A stretch of 7,185 nt of DNA from Chloroflexota bacterium (GCA_003158495.1 PMJT01000034.1:1-7185), one strand, 5' to 3'. Shown: positions 1 through 5,699, counted from the first letter of the stretch. Made by a program: numbers and translations. Notes: generated by a model from the letters alone, not told the origin.

Positions 1-48
1 CAGTTAGTGATGCCACCCAGAGGCCGCATGGGCGTCACCGGCGACGGA

Positions 49-54
49 TAACAT
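49..54 (+). promoter_or_regulatory. Possible -10 element for a leaderless lipoprotein transcript
   Basis: TAACAT fits the TANNNT pattern of a -10 hexamer and ends six bases before the ATG at 61. A transcript starting the usual 6-7 bases downstream would therefore begin at or next to the start codon. The only purine-rich stretch nearby, GGGG at 55-58, lies two bases from the ATG and is too close for normal ribosome binding. No good -35 element is seen 16-18 bases upstream. This is inference from spacing only. Confidence 0.25.
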
Positions 55-60
55 GGGGCG

Positions 61-492
61 ATGCGACGACTCGCCGTTGCTCTCGTTGTGCTCGCGCTGG
101 CCATTCTTGGCTGCGGCTCGCCTGCCGCGTCTCCCTCGACCGCCTGGTGGGTTGATTCCTCGGTATCAATGCCGCCCGACCTGCAGGCAGCTGTCGTTAG
201 TCAGTCAATGGCGCCGGCGGCCAGCGGCCAAGCCTATGTCGTGCGTAAGGCCTCCGTCGACGGTGACTGGGCAATCGTCAGCTCTATGGCGGTCTCGCCA
301 GGATCGTCGGCGTCGCCGGCCGCTACTGGCGTTCCGCCAACAGAGATGACGGTCTCGATCGCACACCGGGTTGGTGGCTCGTGGCAAGTGGTCAACGAAC
401 GCGATACAGCCGCCTTCTGCACTGCACTGAAGGATGTGCCCCCGACCCTGGTCTCGGCAGAAGAAGCCTCGTATTTCACCGGGTGCCACTGA
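61..492 (+). CDS. Predicted secreted lipoprotein of unknown function
   Basis: This is a 143-aa protein. Its N-terminus is a lipoprotein signal peptide: Arg2-Arg3, a hydrophobic core at residues 4-16, then Ile-Leu-Gly-Cys with the lipidated cysteine at residue 18 (Leu at -2 is slightly off the usual lipobox). The mature part starts with a Ser/Pro/Ala linker. A Trp-rich segment follows, and the C-terminal half has the look of a small alpha+beta fold. Cys120 and Cys142 may form a disulfide outside the membrane. I recognise no named family. The start at 61 is chosen because the signal peptide begins directly there. The stop codon shares one base with the start of the M23 peptidase gene, so the two are probably co-transcribed and translationally coupled. 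The lipoprotein may be an envelope partner of that peptidase, but this rests on position only. Confidence 0.8.
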   Translation: MRRLAVALVVLALAILGCGSPAASPSTAWWVDSSVSMPPDLQAAVVSQSMAPAASGQAYVVRKASVDGDWAIVSSMAVSPGSSASPAATGVPPTEMTVSIAHRVGGSWQVVNERDTAAFCTALKDVPPTLVSAEEASYFTGCH

Positions 493-1505
493 TGCGCAGG
501 CTGTGGGCGGCGATCCCGCTGCTGCTCGCCGCTGTGCTGATGCCGACCCAACCCACCCACGCATCGAATCCCACGCCTTATCAACTGCCCGCCCTTGGTG
601 GCACGCCCCTGCACGTGACTCAAGGCAATGGCGACGGGAACCACGATGTGGCCAGCGGAAGCCAGTATGCGTTTGACTTTGCGACCAACGGATACCCGGG
701 GAATTCCGGCATTGCCGCGTTTCGTGTCACGGCCGCGCGCGCGGGAACGATCATCGGCCTGCGAACCGACGCGCATGTCAGCTGCCCTGACCTGAGTTGC
801 TGGACCCAGGCGAACTACGTGCTCATAGACCATGGCGACGGTACGTCGGGTCTGTACCTGCATCTGCTATCCGGCGGCCCCGCCTTGGCAGTTGGGGATC
901 AGGTCGCCCAAGGTGAGGAGATCGGGTTCGCTGGTAGCACGGGCTATGCCAGCGGGATTCACCTCCATTTCATGGTCGAGCAGACGCCGCGGGCATCGGG
1001 CCGAACTGTAGTTGGATGGTGGTGGACCTCGTCCGTTCCGGTCACATTCAGCGATCCTGATGTGGTACGACAGGACCCCGATGGCGTGCCAAAGGCTGGC
1101 CAGGTTCTTGTCGCCGGTTCGAACCGCATCGACGCCGTCGCTGCTTCGGCTACTGGTCCGACCGCGAGCGGGCGCGAATCGTGGAACCTTCGCGTGGACT
1201 ACTACCTCTCGGGAAGCCCCACCCCGCCTCCTGGCGCCACCCTTGCCGTCTTCATGACTCCAATGCCATTGCTTCCGAACTCCGTGGGCCAGAGCGAGGA
1301 CCTCTCGACCCAGGCCGGCACTGGAACGACTATCTCGACGGTCTGGTACGACGGCTCTGTCCCCGGGCCGCGGACCACCAGCGTTCTTGTGTGCCTTGAC
1401 TTCACGTGGACGGCCGCCGGAGCTACACCCGGACCCGGAGGGGGAGTCGCCTCCGAGTCGCTCCAACTCGTCTGCCGCGAGTTCGCGCTCGTCAAGCAGT
1501 GGTGA
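492..1505 (+). CDS. Secreted M23-family zinc metallopeptidase (peptidoglycan hydrolase-like)
   Basis: This is a 337-aa protein. Residues 1-24 form a Sec signal peptide (MRRLWAAIPLLLAAVLM, then a polar region ending near THAS). The M23 (LytM/peptidase M23) domain spans about residues 38-165 and keeps every expected zinc and catalytic residue: His51 and Asp62 (in QYAFDFA), His124 (in LYLHL), and His157 and His159 (in GIHLHF). The known family role is to cut peptide cross-links in peptidoglycan. His51 and Asp62 are eleven residues apart, as in the M23 subgroup with an A-x-D-F motif, wider than the HxxxD of lysostaphin. Cys98 and Cys103 may pair. Residues 185-337 form a beta-rich C-terminal domain I do not recognise, with Cys301 and Cys328. 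The frame is open from 381, but the start at 492 is preferred: it begins the signal peptide and overlaps the lipoprotein stop by one base. No clear ribosome binding site precedes it, which fits translational coupling. Confidence 0.9.
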   Translation: MRRLWAAIPLLLAAVLMPTQPTHASNPTPYQLPALGGTPLHVTQGNGDGNHDVASGSQYAFDFATNGYPGNSGIAAFRVTAARAGTIIGLRTDAHVSCPDLSCWTQANYVLIDHGDGTSGLYLHLLSGGPALAVGDQVAQGEEIGFAGSTGYASGIHLHFMVEQTPRASGRTVVGWWWTSSVPVTFSDPDVVRQDPDGVPKAGQVLVAGSNRIDAVAASATGPTASGRESWNLRVDYYLSGSPTPPPGATLAVFMTPMPLLPNSVGQSEDLSTQAGTGTTISTVWYDGSVPGPRTTSVLVCLDFTWTAAGATPGPGGGVASESLQLVCREFALVKQW

Positions 1506-2040
1506 CACCAACCTGCGATAGCGTGGCTGGACGGCTGGCCCGTTCGAGTCGGGAGGTCGCGCAGGTGACCGGCAGGCCGTTGATCAGTTCTATGGCGAGA
1601 CACGAACGCCGGGTTCAGCTCGACGATATGGCGCCTGGGCCCGAGCCGCCCGATGACGGCTAAGCGGAAAGGCCGCGGCGCGTAGCAGCGAGTGCGCCAC
1701 GGGCCCGATCTTGGCTGGCCCTAGCTTGACGAAATCGGCCACGGAATGCTCATGTTCGTGACCGGCCAGGTGCACTGGATCGCCGGCGATTGGTCGCCGC
1801 CGGATTTCGAGTGGCTCCATCTTGCTCTGGCCGCCAAGTTAGAGCGGTGTGTTGACCAATTGGCCACGTCCGCTCTGGCCTCGACAGCGACGTCCGTGGA
1901 TTCTGCACGATCGGGCCATCGTGACGACCGTGCCCGCCCCGAACGGCGGTTCAGGCTCCCAACCTGCCGTCGGCCCAGATTCTCCGTCAAAGCCAGGGCG
2001 AACCATTGAGTAGCTCGGCCCTAGCAAGCCACGAGGAGTA
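1506..2040. other. Gene-poor gap between the M23 gene and the PadR operon
   Basis: No confident gene is present. A short frame MARHERRVQLDD... at 1592-1663 has no family signature. A coding-looking stretch at 1746-2013 is listed separately as a possible gene remnant. I found no T-tract terminator after the M23 stop. A weak stem GGCGC/GCGCC sits near 1677-1698. Confidence 0.5.
1746..2013 (+). pseudogene. Possible decayed short gene with a frame switch
   Basis: From the ATG at 1746 the frame reads MLMFVTGQVHWIAGDW and so on for about 50 codons. Composition looks protein-like, with Trp, Phe, Leu and a helix-like LHLALAAKLER, and third positions are mostly G or C. After about 1895 this frame turns into an Arg-rich shadow-like tail ending at 2009. 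The next frame (+1) then becomes the more natural one, reading ILHDRAIVTTVPAPNGG and on through a Gly/Ser/Pro tail to a TAG at 2011-2013. This pattern would fit one gene broken by a frameshift. I recognise no family, no good ribosome binding site is seen, and the stretch may be chance. Confidence 0.2.
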
Positions 2041-2069
2041 TTGACAGGCGCCAGCCTCCAGCCTACGAT
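2041..2069 (+). promoter_or_regulatory. Sigma-70-type promoter of the PadR operon
   Basis: A perfect -35 box TTGACA (2041-2046) is followed by exactly 17 bases and a -10 box TACGAT (2064-2069, four of six consensus positions). Transcription would start near 2076, inside the inverted repeat at 2070-2090, so a protein bound there should block RNA polymerase. An upstream TTG start at 2041 would use the -35 box itself as a codon, which argues against it as the real gene start. Confidence 0.75.
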
Positions 2070-2090
2070 CTACCTCGCATTAAGAGGTAG
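2070..2090 (+). promoter_or_regulatory. Candidate PadR operator (7-bp inverted repeat) that includes the ribosome binding site
   Basis: The arms CTACCTC (2070-2076) and GAGGTAG (2084-2090) are perfect inverted repeats around a 7-bp A/T-leaning centre, GCATTAA. The size and symmetry suit a dimeric winged-helix protein, and PadR regulators commonly repress their own operons from such sites. The left arm abuts the -10 box. The right arm holds the GAGG ribosome binding core, which ends seven bases before the ATG at 2095. Binding could therefore block transcription start. Because transcription would begin near 2076, the RNA would keep only the right arm, so an RNA hairpin sequestering the site is unlikely. 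Confidence 0.65.
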
Positions 2091-2094
2091 TGAG

Positions 2095-2442
2095 ATGAGA
2101 CGGCCGAGCATTCGGACGCAGCTCCTGAAGGGGACTACTCCGCTCCTGGTTCTCACCGTGCTGCGCGACAGCGAGCTATATGGCTACGAGATCGCGCAAC
2201 GCATCCGGGAGCGGAGTGGTGGAGCTTTCGCGCCAAGCGAGGGTTCGTTGTATCCGGCGCTCCACGCGCTCGAGGCGGAGGGCGCGCTCCAGGCCGACTG
2301 GCGCGAAAGCGACAAGGGGCCAAAGCGGCGCTACTACCGCATCACCGGTAAGGGAGGCGCCCTTCTGGCCGAGCACGAGGCCGAGTGGGCCTCGTTCGCC
2401 CGAGGAGTAGCGCGAACCGTGGCGGGCCCGACCAATGCTTGA
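2095..2442 (+). CDS. PadR-family transcriptional regulator
   Basis: This is a 115-aa protein, the typical length of a short PadR regulator of the kind paired with membrane genes. The winged helix-turn-helix covers about residues 8-88. LLVLTVLRDSELYGYEIAQR gives the first helices, SEGSLYPALHALEAEG (48-63) is the recognition helix with its PadR hallmark LYPxLxxLExxG, and KRRYYRITGKG (77-87) is the wing. Residues 88-110 form the short C-terminal helix used for dimerisation. The start at 2095 is chosen over the upstream TTG at 2041 because GAGG at 2084-2087 is well spaced from it and because the upstream region is the promoter. The stop overlaps the next gene by eight bases. It probably represses its own operon through the 2070-2090 inverted repeat. 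The inducing signal is unknown. Confidence 0.93.
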   Translation: MRRPSIRTQLLKGTTPLLVLTVLRDSELYGYEIAQRIRERSGGAFAPSEGSLYPALHALEAEGALQADWRESDKGPKRRYYRITGKGGALLAEHEAEWASFARGVARTVAGPTNA

Positions 2443-3796
2443 GCCGGACACTAACCGCAGCTCCAGCCCGGACGAGACGCCGCTTCCCGCCGAAATCGAC
2501 GAATACCTCAGCCGTCTGGGCGCCGGCCTGGATCTGCCGGCCCATGTTCGCGCCGAAATCGCCTCGGAGATGGCGGGCCATTTCCGCGACTCGATCGCGG
2601 CCATTGAATCCGAGGGCCTCGATCCGGAGCGGGCCGCCCGCGAGGCGATTGCCCGTCTCGGCAGCCCGACGGAGCTCGCCGCTGAGCTCACCAGCGCCCA
2701 CCGCACCACTCGCCGCCTCCTTTCAGGGGCCGCCGGCGGAGTATTCCAGGCTACGCTCGGCGCTGCCGGCGGCATGCTGCTCGGCATTGCGATCGTGGCC
2801 GCGACGCTGTGCGAATTCGCGGTCGTGACCGGCACGCTGCTCAAGCCGCCCACGGAGTTCCTGTTCGCCGGCCTGCCCGCCCTCCGCGCCGCGATGGCTG
2901 GCCTGCCAATGGCCACCGCTCTTCTCGCCTGGGCCTCCTGCCTCGCGGCATTCGTCGCCGCCCGCCGGGGAGTGGCCGTCTCGAGCCGCATCAGCCGCCG
3001 TACGCCGGCCGCCGTTCGGCGAGTATGGGCGGTGGCCGGATTCGCCACCTTGTTCGTAGCGGCCGTCTTCCTAGTGCCCGCTCCCCAGAACCTCGTTTCG
3101 GTTCTGTCGCTGGTGGCAGTTCCGTTCGTGTTCGCAGCCGCAGCACTCACGGACTCGACACCCCGAGTATCGCTCCCGCGCAGGAAGGTGATCGCCGCGA
3201 TCGGCGTTCTGGCCATCCTGAGCACGAGCTTCGCTCGCAACGTCCCTGCCTGGAACGGACCGCTGCCGGACGTCGCCAATACGCCCCAGGCGCACGCCGC
3301 GCAGCTCCGCGAGTTCGACCGGGTCGCTCCGGCTTGGACCTATGTCGGCGGCCATCCCGTGCTGGCGGAAGGCGGCGGGCTCTGGGGATCTGGAGTCATA
3401 ACCCAGACGATCAACGTCTGGACTTTCGACCCTTCGACCGTTGACGCTACCGCCCAGGAGTTGTCGCAATTCAAGGACATCCGGTTCGAGGCGTGGCGCG
3501 CAGTCCGCTTCGATGCGTCTCCGGCCATTGCGGAGTGGATCCCGGACCCGGCGTATTCGGCGCCGTATGCGACCGCGCCGGCCGACTTCCACGCCGGCCA
3601 GTTGGACGCCGGCCAGGGGCAGGTCGAGTTCGACGTCAGCCACGTTCGAACGACCGAATGGATCGTCTTCGTCACAGGCACCGGGCCCGACGGCCGCCGG
3701 TATCGCCTCAACGAACCCGAGTTCAACATGGGCGGCGGCCCGCTGGTATCGAGTTTCACGGGCACGATCTGGCAGTGGCTGACGGCGTCAACGTGA
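2435..3796 (+). CDS. HAAS-domain (DUF1700-like) multi-pass membrane protein with a large extracytoplasmic C-terminal domain
   Basis: This is a 453-aa protein. Residues 18-90 form a cytoplasmic all-helical domain with the pattern VRxEIxxEMxxHFxD...GLDPExAAREAIARLGSPxELAxEL, typical of the HAAS/DUF1700 domain encoded next to PadR regulators. Hydrophobic segments follow at about 108-135, 143-176, 197-216, 218-238 and 251-267. Five crossings from a cytoplasmic N-terminus place residues 270-453 outside. That last domain is rich in Trp, Tyr and Phe with alternating strands, has no cysteine, and matches no family I know. The gene overlaps the PadR stop by eight bases and has no strong ribosome binding site, so it is likely translationally coupled. 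It shares one base with the mini-PadR gene downstream. A role as a membrane sensor or partner that signals to PadR proteins is inferred from context, not shown by catalytic residues. Confidence 0.85.
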   Translation: MLEPDTNRSSSPDETPLPAEIDEYLSRLGAGLDLPAHVRAEIASEMAGHFRDSIAAIESEGLDPERAAREAIARLGSPTELAAELTSAHRTTRRLLSGAAGGVFQATLGAAGGMLLGIAIVAATLCEFAVVTGTLLKPPTEFLFAGLPALRAAMAGLPMATALLAWASCLAAFVAARRGVAVSSRISRRTPAAVRRVWAVAGFATLFVAAVFLVPAPQNLVSVLSLVAVPFVFAAAALTDSTPRVSLPRRKVIAAIGVLAILSTSFARNVPAWNGPLPDVANTPQAHAAQLREFDRVAPAWTYVGGHPVLAEGGGLWGSGVITQTINVWTFDPSTVDATAQELSQFKDIRFEAWRAVRFDASPAIAEWIPDPAYSAPYATAPADFHAGQLDAGQGQVEFDVSHVRTTEWIVFVTGTGPDGRRYRLNEPEFNMGGGPLVSSFTGTIWQWLTAST

Positions 3797-4026
3797 TGGC
3801 TACCGTGTCGGCCTCGTCGCTCGCCGCCGTCATAGCGGCAATCGGGAACGACCGCCTGTCCGGATACGAAGTCCTGGTTCGGCTGGCGAAGCCGCCGGCC
3901 GCGCCCGAACTGCCCGAGCCGGCTCTATACCCAACTCTCCACCGGCTCGAGGCCGCCGGCCGCCTCAGAGCAGGCTGGTCCACGGACCGATTCGGTCGAA
4001 CGCGACGGCTTTACCGCAAGCCCTAA
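3796..4026 (+). CDS. Small PadR-like winged-helix protein lacking the dimerisation helix
   Basis: This is a 76-aa protein. LAAVIAAIGNDRLSGYEVLVRL (9-30) matches the first PadR helices, and PALYPTLHRLEAAGRL (42-57) carries the PadR recognition-helix hallmark. GWSTDRFGRTRRLYRKP (60-76) is the wing, and the protein ends inside it. The usual T-x-x-G turn and the C-terminal dimerisation helix of the 115-aa PadR upstream are absent, and none of the three downstream frames clearly restores them. The start at 3796 shares its A with the stop of the membrane-protein gene (GTGATG). The upstream GTG at 3793 is an alternative, and an open frame further upstream to 3493 is only the shadow of the membrane-protein gene. 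No ribosome binding site is visible, which fits coupling. It may work as a monomer, form mixed dimers with the first PadR, or be a truncated copy. Confidence 0.7.
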   Translation: MATVSASSLAAVIAAIGNDRLSGYEVLVRLAKPPAAPELPEPALYPTLHRLEAAGRLRAGWSTDRFGRTRRLYRKP

Positions 4027-4033
4027 CCCGAGG

Positions 4034-4051
4034 CTGGACTCAGCCGTCCAG
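4034..4051 (+). terminator. Weak hairpin just after the mini-PadR stop
   Basis: CTGGAC (4034-4039) and GTCCAG (4046-4051) form a perfect 6-bp stem with a 6-base loop, eight bases after the TAA. There is no T-tract. It could help end transcription or protect the 3' end of the mRNA. Confidence 0.3.
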
Positions 4052-4083
4052 TCCGCCTGCGGCAAACTCCTGTTGCGAGATGG

Positions 4084-4102
4084 GCCGGATGTGGCATCCG
4101 GC
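4084..4102. terminator. Strong GC hairpin between convergent genes, possible bidirectional terminator
   Basis: GCCGGATG (4084-4091) and CATCCGGC (4095-4102) form a perfect 8-bp stem closed by a 3-base loop, about 57 bases after the mini-PadR stop. The stem is symmetric, so it could act on both strands. No U-tract follows on either side, so it is not a classical intrinsic terminator. Confidence 0.45.
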
Positions 4103-4388
4103 TCGCCGCGCCTGCAACGCATGCGCCAGGGCATCGCGGGACCGGTGTTAGAGCGTGCGAGCGACCGCCGAGGGCGACCCATTCGGCAGCCTCTTCGCAG
4201 TTCGGCCCATCTTGAAGCGTCTGGGGAATCCGGCATCGGTCAGGCGTGGGAGCGCTGCGACCGGAGCAACCGCACAGCGATATCGGACAAGTCGGAGCTT
4301 GGAGTTCGCGGGCCGCTGACCGAGCAGACGTTCCGTCGGCTTTCGAGATGCGGACGGACTCACGCGTAGTCGATAGGTTCCTGGTCAT

Positions 4389-5135
4389 CTAGGGGCTCCA
4401 TTGCGCCGGAGGGAAGCTTCTGAGGCTGGCGAGGACCTCACCGTTGGCACCGAGTTCCCGTATCTCGGTGATCCACGCCCTCCCGGGCCACCAAGCGGCG
4501 AAGAGTGGGCTGCTGACCGATGCCTCGACCACCACCCCGTCGGTTCGGATTATCTCCACCCCTGTCGCGCCCGGGGCGCGGCCGACGACGTCGATCCATG
4601 ACTGGTCGGGAGGTCCCCAGCTCTGGATGCCGCCGGACCATTCGATCGGATCGCCCGGGTGAGTGAACGAACCGCCGGACTTGGACATGCCTCCACGGCC
4701 CTGCGGGTCGGCGCCCAGGCACGTCGAGAAGTCGTTTCCCTGCGCGAACACGAAGAAGGCGGCCTTTCCTCGCTGGTCTTGGAGAACCAGCGCGGTCGGA
4801 TAAGTCCGCTGGGCGCCGGTAATCGGACAGTTCTGCAATGCCCACCCCAGGAGGGAGGGATCAGGGGCGGTCGGGACTCGCTGCCAGCTCGCGAAGACGG
4901 ACGGCGCGGTCCCAGTGGGCGCCTGCAGCCAGATGAACGCGCTTGCCAACAACGAACCGAGCACTACCAGTGCCAGCCCGCGCGCCGCCCGGGTACGAAC
5001 GCGGCGGCCGGCCGCAGCGTGATTGGAGGGAGTGCTCGTGCGGTCGATCTCTCGGAACGAGGGCTCAAAGCCAGGTCTCACGTGATAACGCTCGAAGACG
5101 CGGCGGGTCTCATCCATGAGCTCTCGGTCGTTCAT
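4389..5135 (-). CDS. Single-pass membrane protein, probable anti-sigma factor of the adjacent ECF sigma factor
   Basis: This is a 248-aa protein. Residues 1-50 are cytoplasmic and charged (MNDRELMDETRRVFERY...), and residues 52-70 form one transmembrane helix (ARGLALVVLGSLLASAFIWL). Residues 71-248 lie outside: a Trp/Gly-rich domain with Cys103 and Cys139, possibly a disulfide, and a conspicuous AAWWPG near 213-218. It overlaps the sigma gene by four bases (ATGA), with AGGAG eight bases before its ATG. Gene order, topology and overlap are those of an ECF sigma/anti-sigma pair. The N-terminal part lacks the His-x3-Cys-x2-Cys zinc anti-sigma motif, so it is not a standard ZAS protein. It could instead be a target or sensor protein of the same operon. 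The outside domain belongs to no family I can name. Confidence 0.75.
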   Translation of the reverse strand: MNDRELMDETRRVFERYHVRPGFEPSFREIDRTSTPSNHAAAGRRVRTRAARGLALVVLGSLLASAFIWLQAPTGTAPSVFASWQRVPTAPDPSLLGWALQNCPITGAQRTYPTALVLQDQRGKAAFFVFAQGNDFSTCLGADPQGRGGMSKSGGSFTHPGDPIEWSGGIQSWGPPDQSWIDVVGRAPGATGVEIIRTDGVVVEASVSSPLFAAWWPGRAWITEIRELGANGEVLASLRSFPPAQWSP

Positions 5136-5635
5136 GTTTGTGTCTCCTGGTATCCCGTCGCCACAAGGGATGCGCGAAGTGCGGCCAGGGCGCGATGTAG
5201 GTGAGAGCCGACTGCGCCGGTGGACATGCCGAGGGTTTCGGCGGTCTGGGCGCTGCTCAAGTCGAGCAAGACGCGGAGGGCGACGACCTGGCGCTGCCGG
5301 CGGGGCAGCCGCCAGACCGCCCGCAGAAGCATCGCGTCGATCGGCAGCTCGTCGACCATGGCGATCTCTGGCGGGTCCGATGTCTCACGCTGCCAGATCC
5401 GCCAGCTCGATCGATGAACGTTCAGGGCCACGCGGATCACCCAGGCCACGGGGACAGGGTGAATGCGGACATCGTCCCAGTGTTCATACGCGCGAGCGAA
5501 TGCCTCGTGGACGGCATCCTCGGCGCGGGCTTGGTGCCGGGTGACGAGAAGGACCGCCCGATACGTTGGATCAATGGCTGCCGCGTAGAACGCGGCGAAT
5601 TCGTCCGGCTGCCCCTTGCTCTTGGCGACCTCCAC
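5132..5635 (-). CDS. ECF-type RNA polymerase sigma factor (sigma-70 family)
   Basis: This is a 167-aa protein, a normal ECF length. Sigma region 2 covers about residues 11-78: FAAFYAAAIDPTYRAVLLVT, then AEDAVHEAFARAYEHWDDV, then PVAWVIRVALNVHRS, the -10 recognition and core-binding segment. A short acidic linker (84-98) leads to sigma region 4 at about 103-155, with LPRRQRQVVALRVLLDLSSAQ and the helix-turn-helix TAETLGMSTGAVGSHLHRAL. It belongs broadly to the SigE-like ECF group common in Actinobacteria and Chloroflexota. There is no long C-terminal extension. The start is GTG at 5635, supported by GGAGG six bases upstream. It would direct polymerase to envelope-response genes, probably including its own operon. 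The gene is followed at once, with a 4-base overlap, by its probable membrane anti-sigma factor. Confidence 0.93.
   Translation of the reverse strand: MEVAKSKGQPDEFAAFYAAAIDPTYRAVLLVTRHQARAEDAVHEAFARAYEHWDDVRIHPVPVAWVIRVALNVHRSSWRIWQRETSDPPEIAMVDELPIDAMLLRAVWRLPRRQRQVVALRVLLDLSSAQTAETLGMSTGAVGSHLHRALAALRASLVATGYQETQT
5144..5148 (-). promoter_or_regulatory. Ribosome binding site of the probable anti-sigma gene
   Basis: On the minus strand AGGAG lies eight bases before the ATG at 5135, inside the last codons of the sigma gene. It fixes this start and suggests that translation does not rely only on coupling through the overlap. Confidence 0.6.
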
Positions 5636-5641
5636 TCGCTC

Positions 5642-5646
5642 CCTCC
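5642..5646 (-). promoter_or_regulatory. Ribosome binding site that decides the GTG start of the sigma factor
   Basis: On the minus strand GGAGG is followed by six bases (GAGCGA) and then the GTG at 5635. No ATG in this frame lies further upstream with comparable support, so the GTG is taken as the start. Confidence 0.65.
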
Positions 5647-5664
5647 GTCGGCCCTGTCGCCCGA

Positions 5665-5693
5665 TTAACGCGGGGTCACCCCGATTCGTTTAC
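5665..5693 (-). promoter_or_regulatory. Candidate ECF-type promoter of the sigma operon with a palindrome in the spacer
   Basis: Read on the minus strand, GTAAAC (5693-5688) and CGTTAA (5670-5665) are separated by 17 bases. They resemble the AAC-containing -35 and CGTT-type -10 elements of many ECF-dependent promoters, and ECF sigma genes are often autoregulated. The start codon lies 29 bases beyond the -10. A perfect palindrome, CGGGGT/C/ACCCCG (5671-5683), fills most of the spacer next to the -10. The assignment is by pattern only. Confidence 0.4.
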
Positions 5694-5699
5694 ACGATC

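Larger units (their letters stand above)
4027..4388. other. Convergent intergenic gap
   Basis: This gap lies between the ends of the plus-strand PadR operon and the minus-strand sigma module. It holds two hairpins, listed separately. A minus-strand frame of 121 codons fills it (4023-4388), but it has mixed third-base composition, many Cys, Arg and Pro residues and no recognisable family, so I do not call it a gene. Confidence 0.55.

Noticed and set aside
1..51. Seventeen open codons ending in TAA at the left edge (frame 1)
   Set aside because: Too short to show that an upstream gene ends here, and no motif is visible.
381..491. Earlier in-frame start for the M23 gene
   Set aside because: It would add 37 residues before a complete signal peptide and lies inside the lipoprotein gene. 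The start at 492 fits better.
1500..1510. TGGTG/A/CACCA palindrome at the M23 stop codon
   Set aside because: There is no loop and no T-tract, and it overlaps the stop, so it is not a credible terminator.
1590..1820. Minus-strand frame with a HEHEHS stretch
   Set aside because: The His/Glu run hinted at a metal site, but third positions are less G/C-biased than in the overlapping plus-strand frame and no family fits.
1717..2021. GGCCCTAGC occurs near 1718 and again near 2015
   Set aside because: A 9-bp match with unrelated flanks is too weak to call a direct repeat or the edges of an inserted element.
2041..2094. Upstream TTG start for the PadR gene
   Set aside because: The TTG is part of the TTGACA -35 box, and the ATG at 2095 has a well-spaced GAGG.
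2176..3279. Minus-strand open frame of 367 codons
   Set aside because: It lies fully opposite the PadR and HAAS genes, is very rich in Arg, Ser and Ala as expected of an antisense shadow in high-GC DNA, and has no domain.
4023..4388. Minus-strand 121-codon frame directly after the anti-sigma stop
   Set aside because: Mixed third-base use, Cys/Arg/Pro-rich composition and no ribosome binding site or family. It also overlaps the end of the mini-PadR gene and contains the hairpin region.
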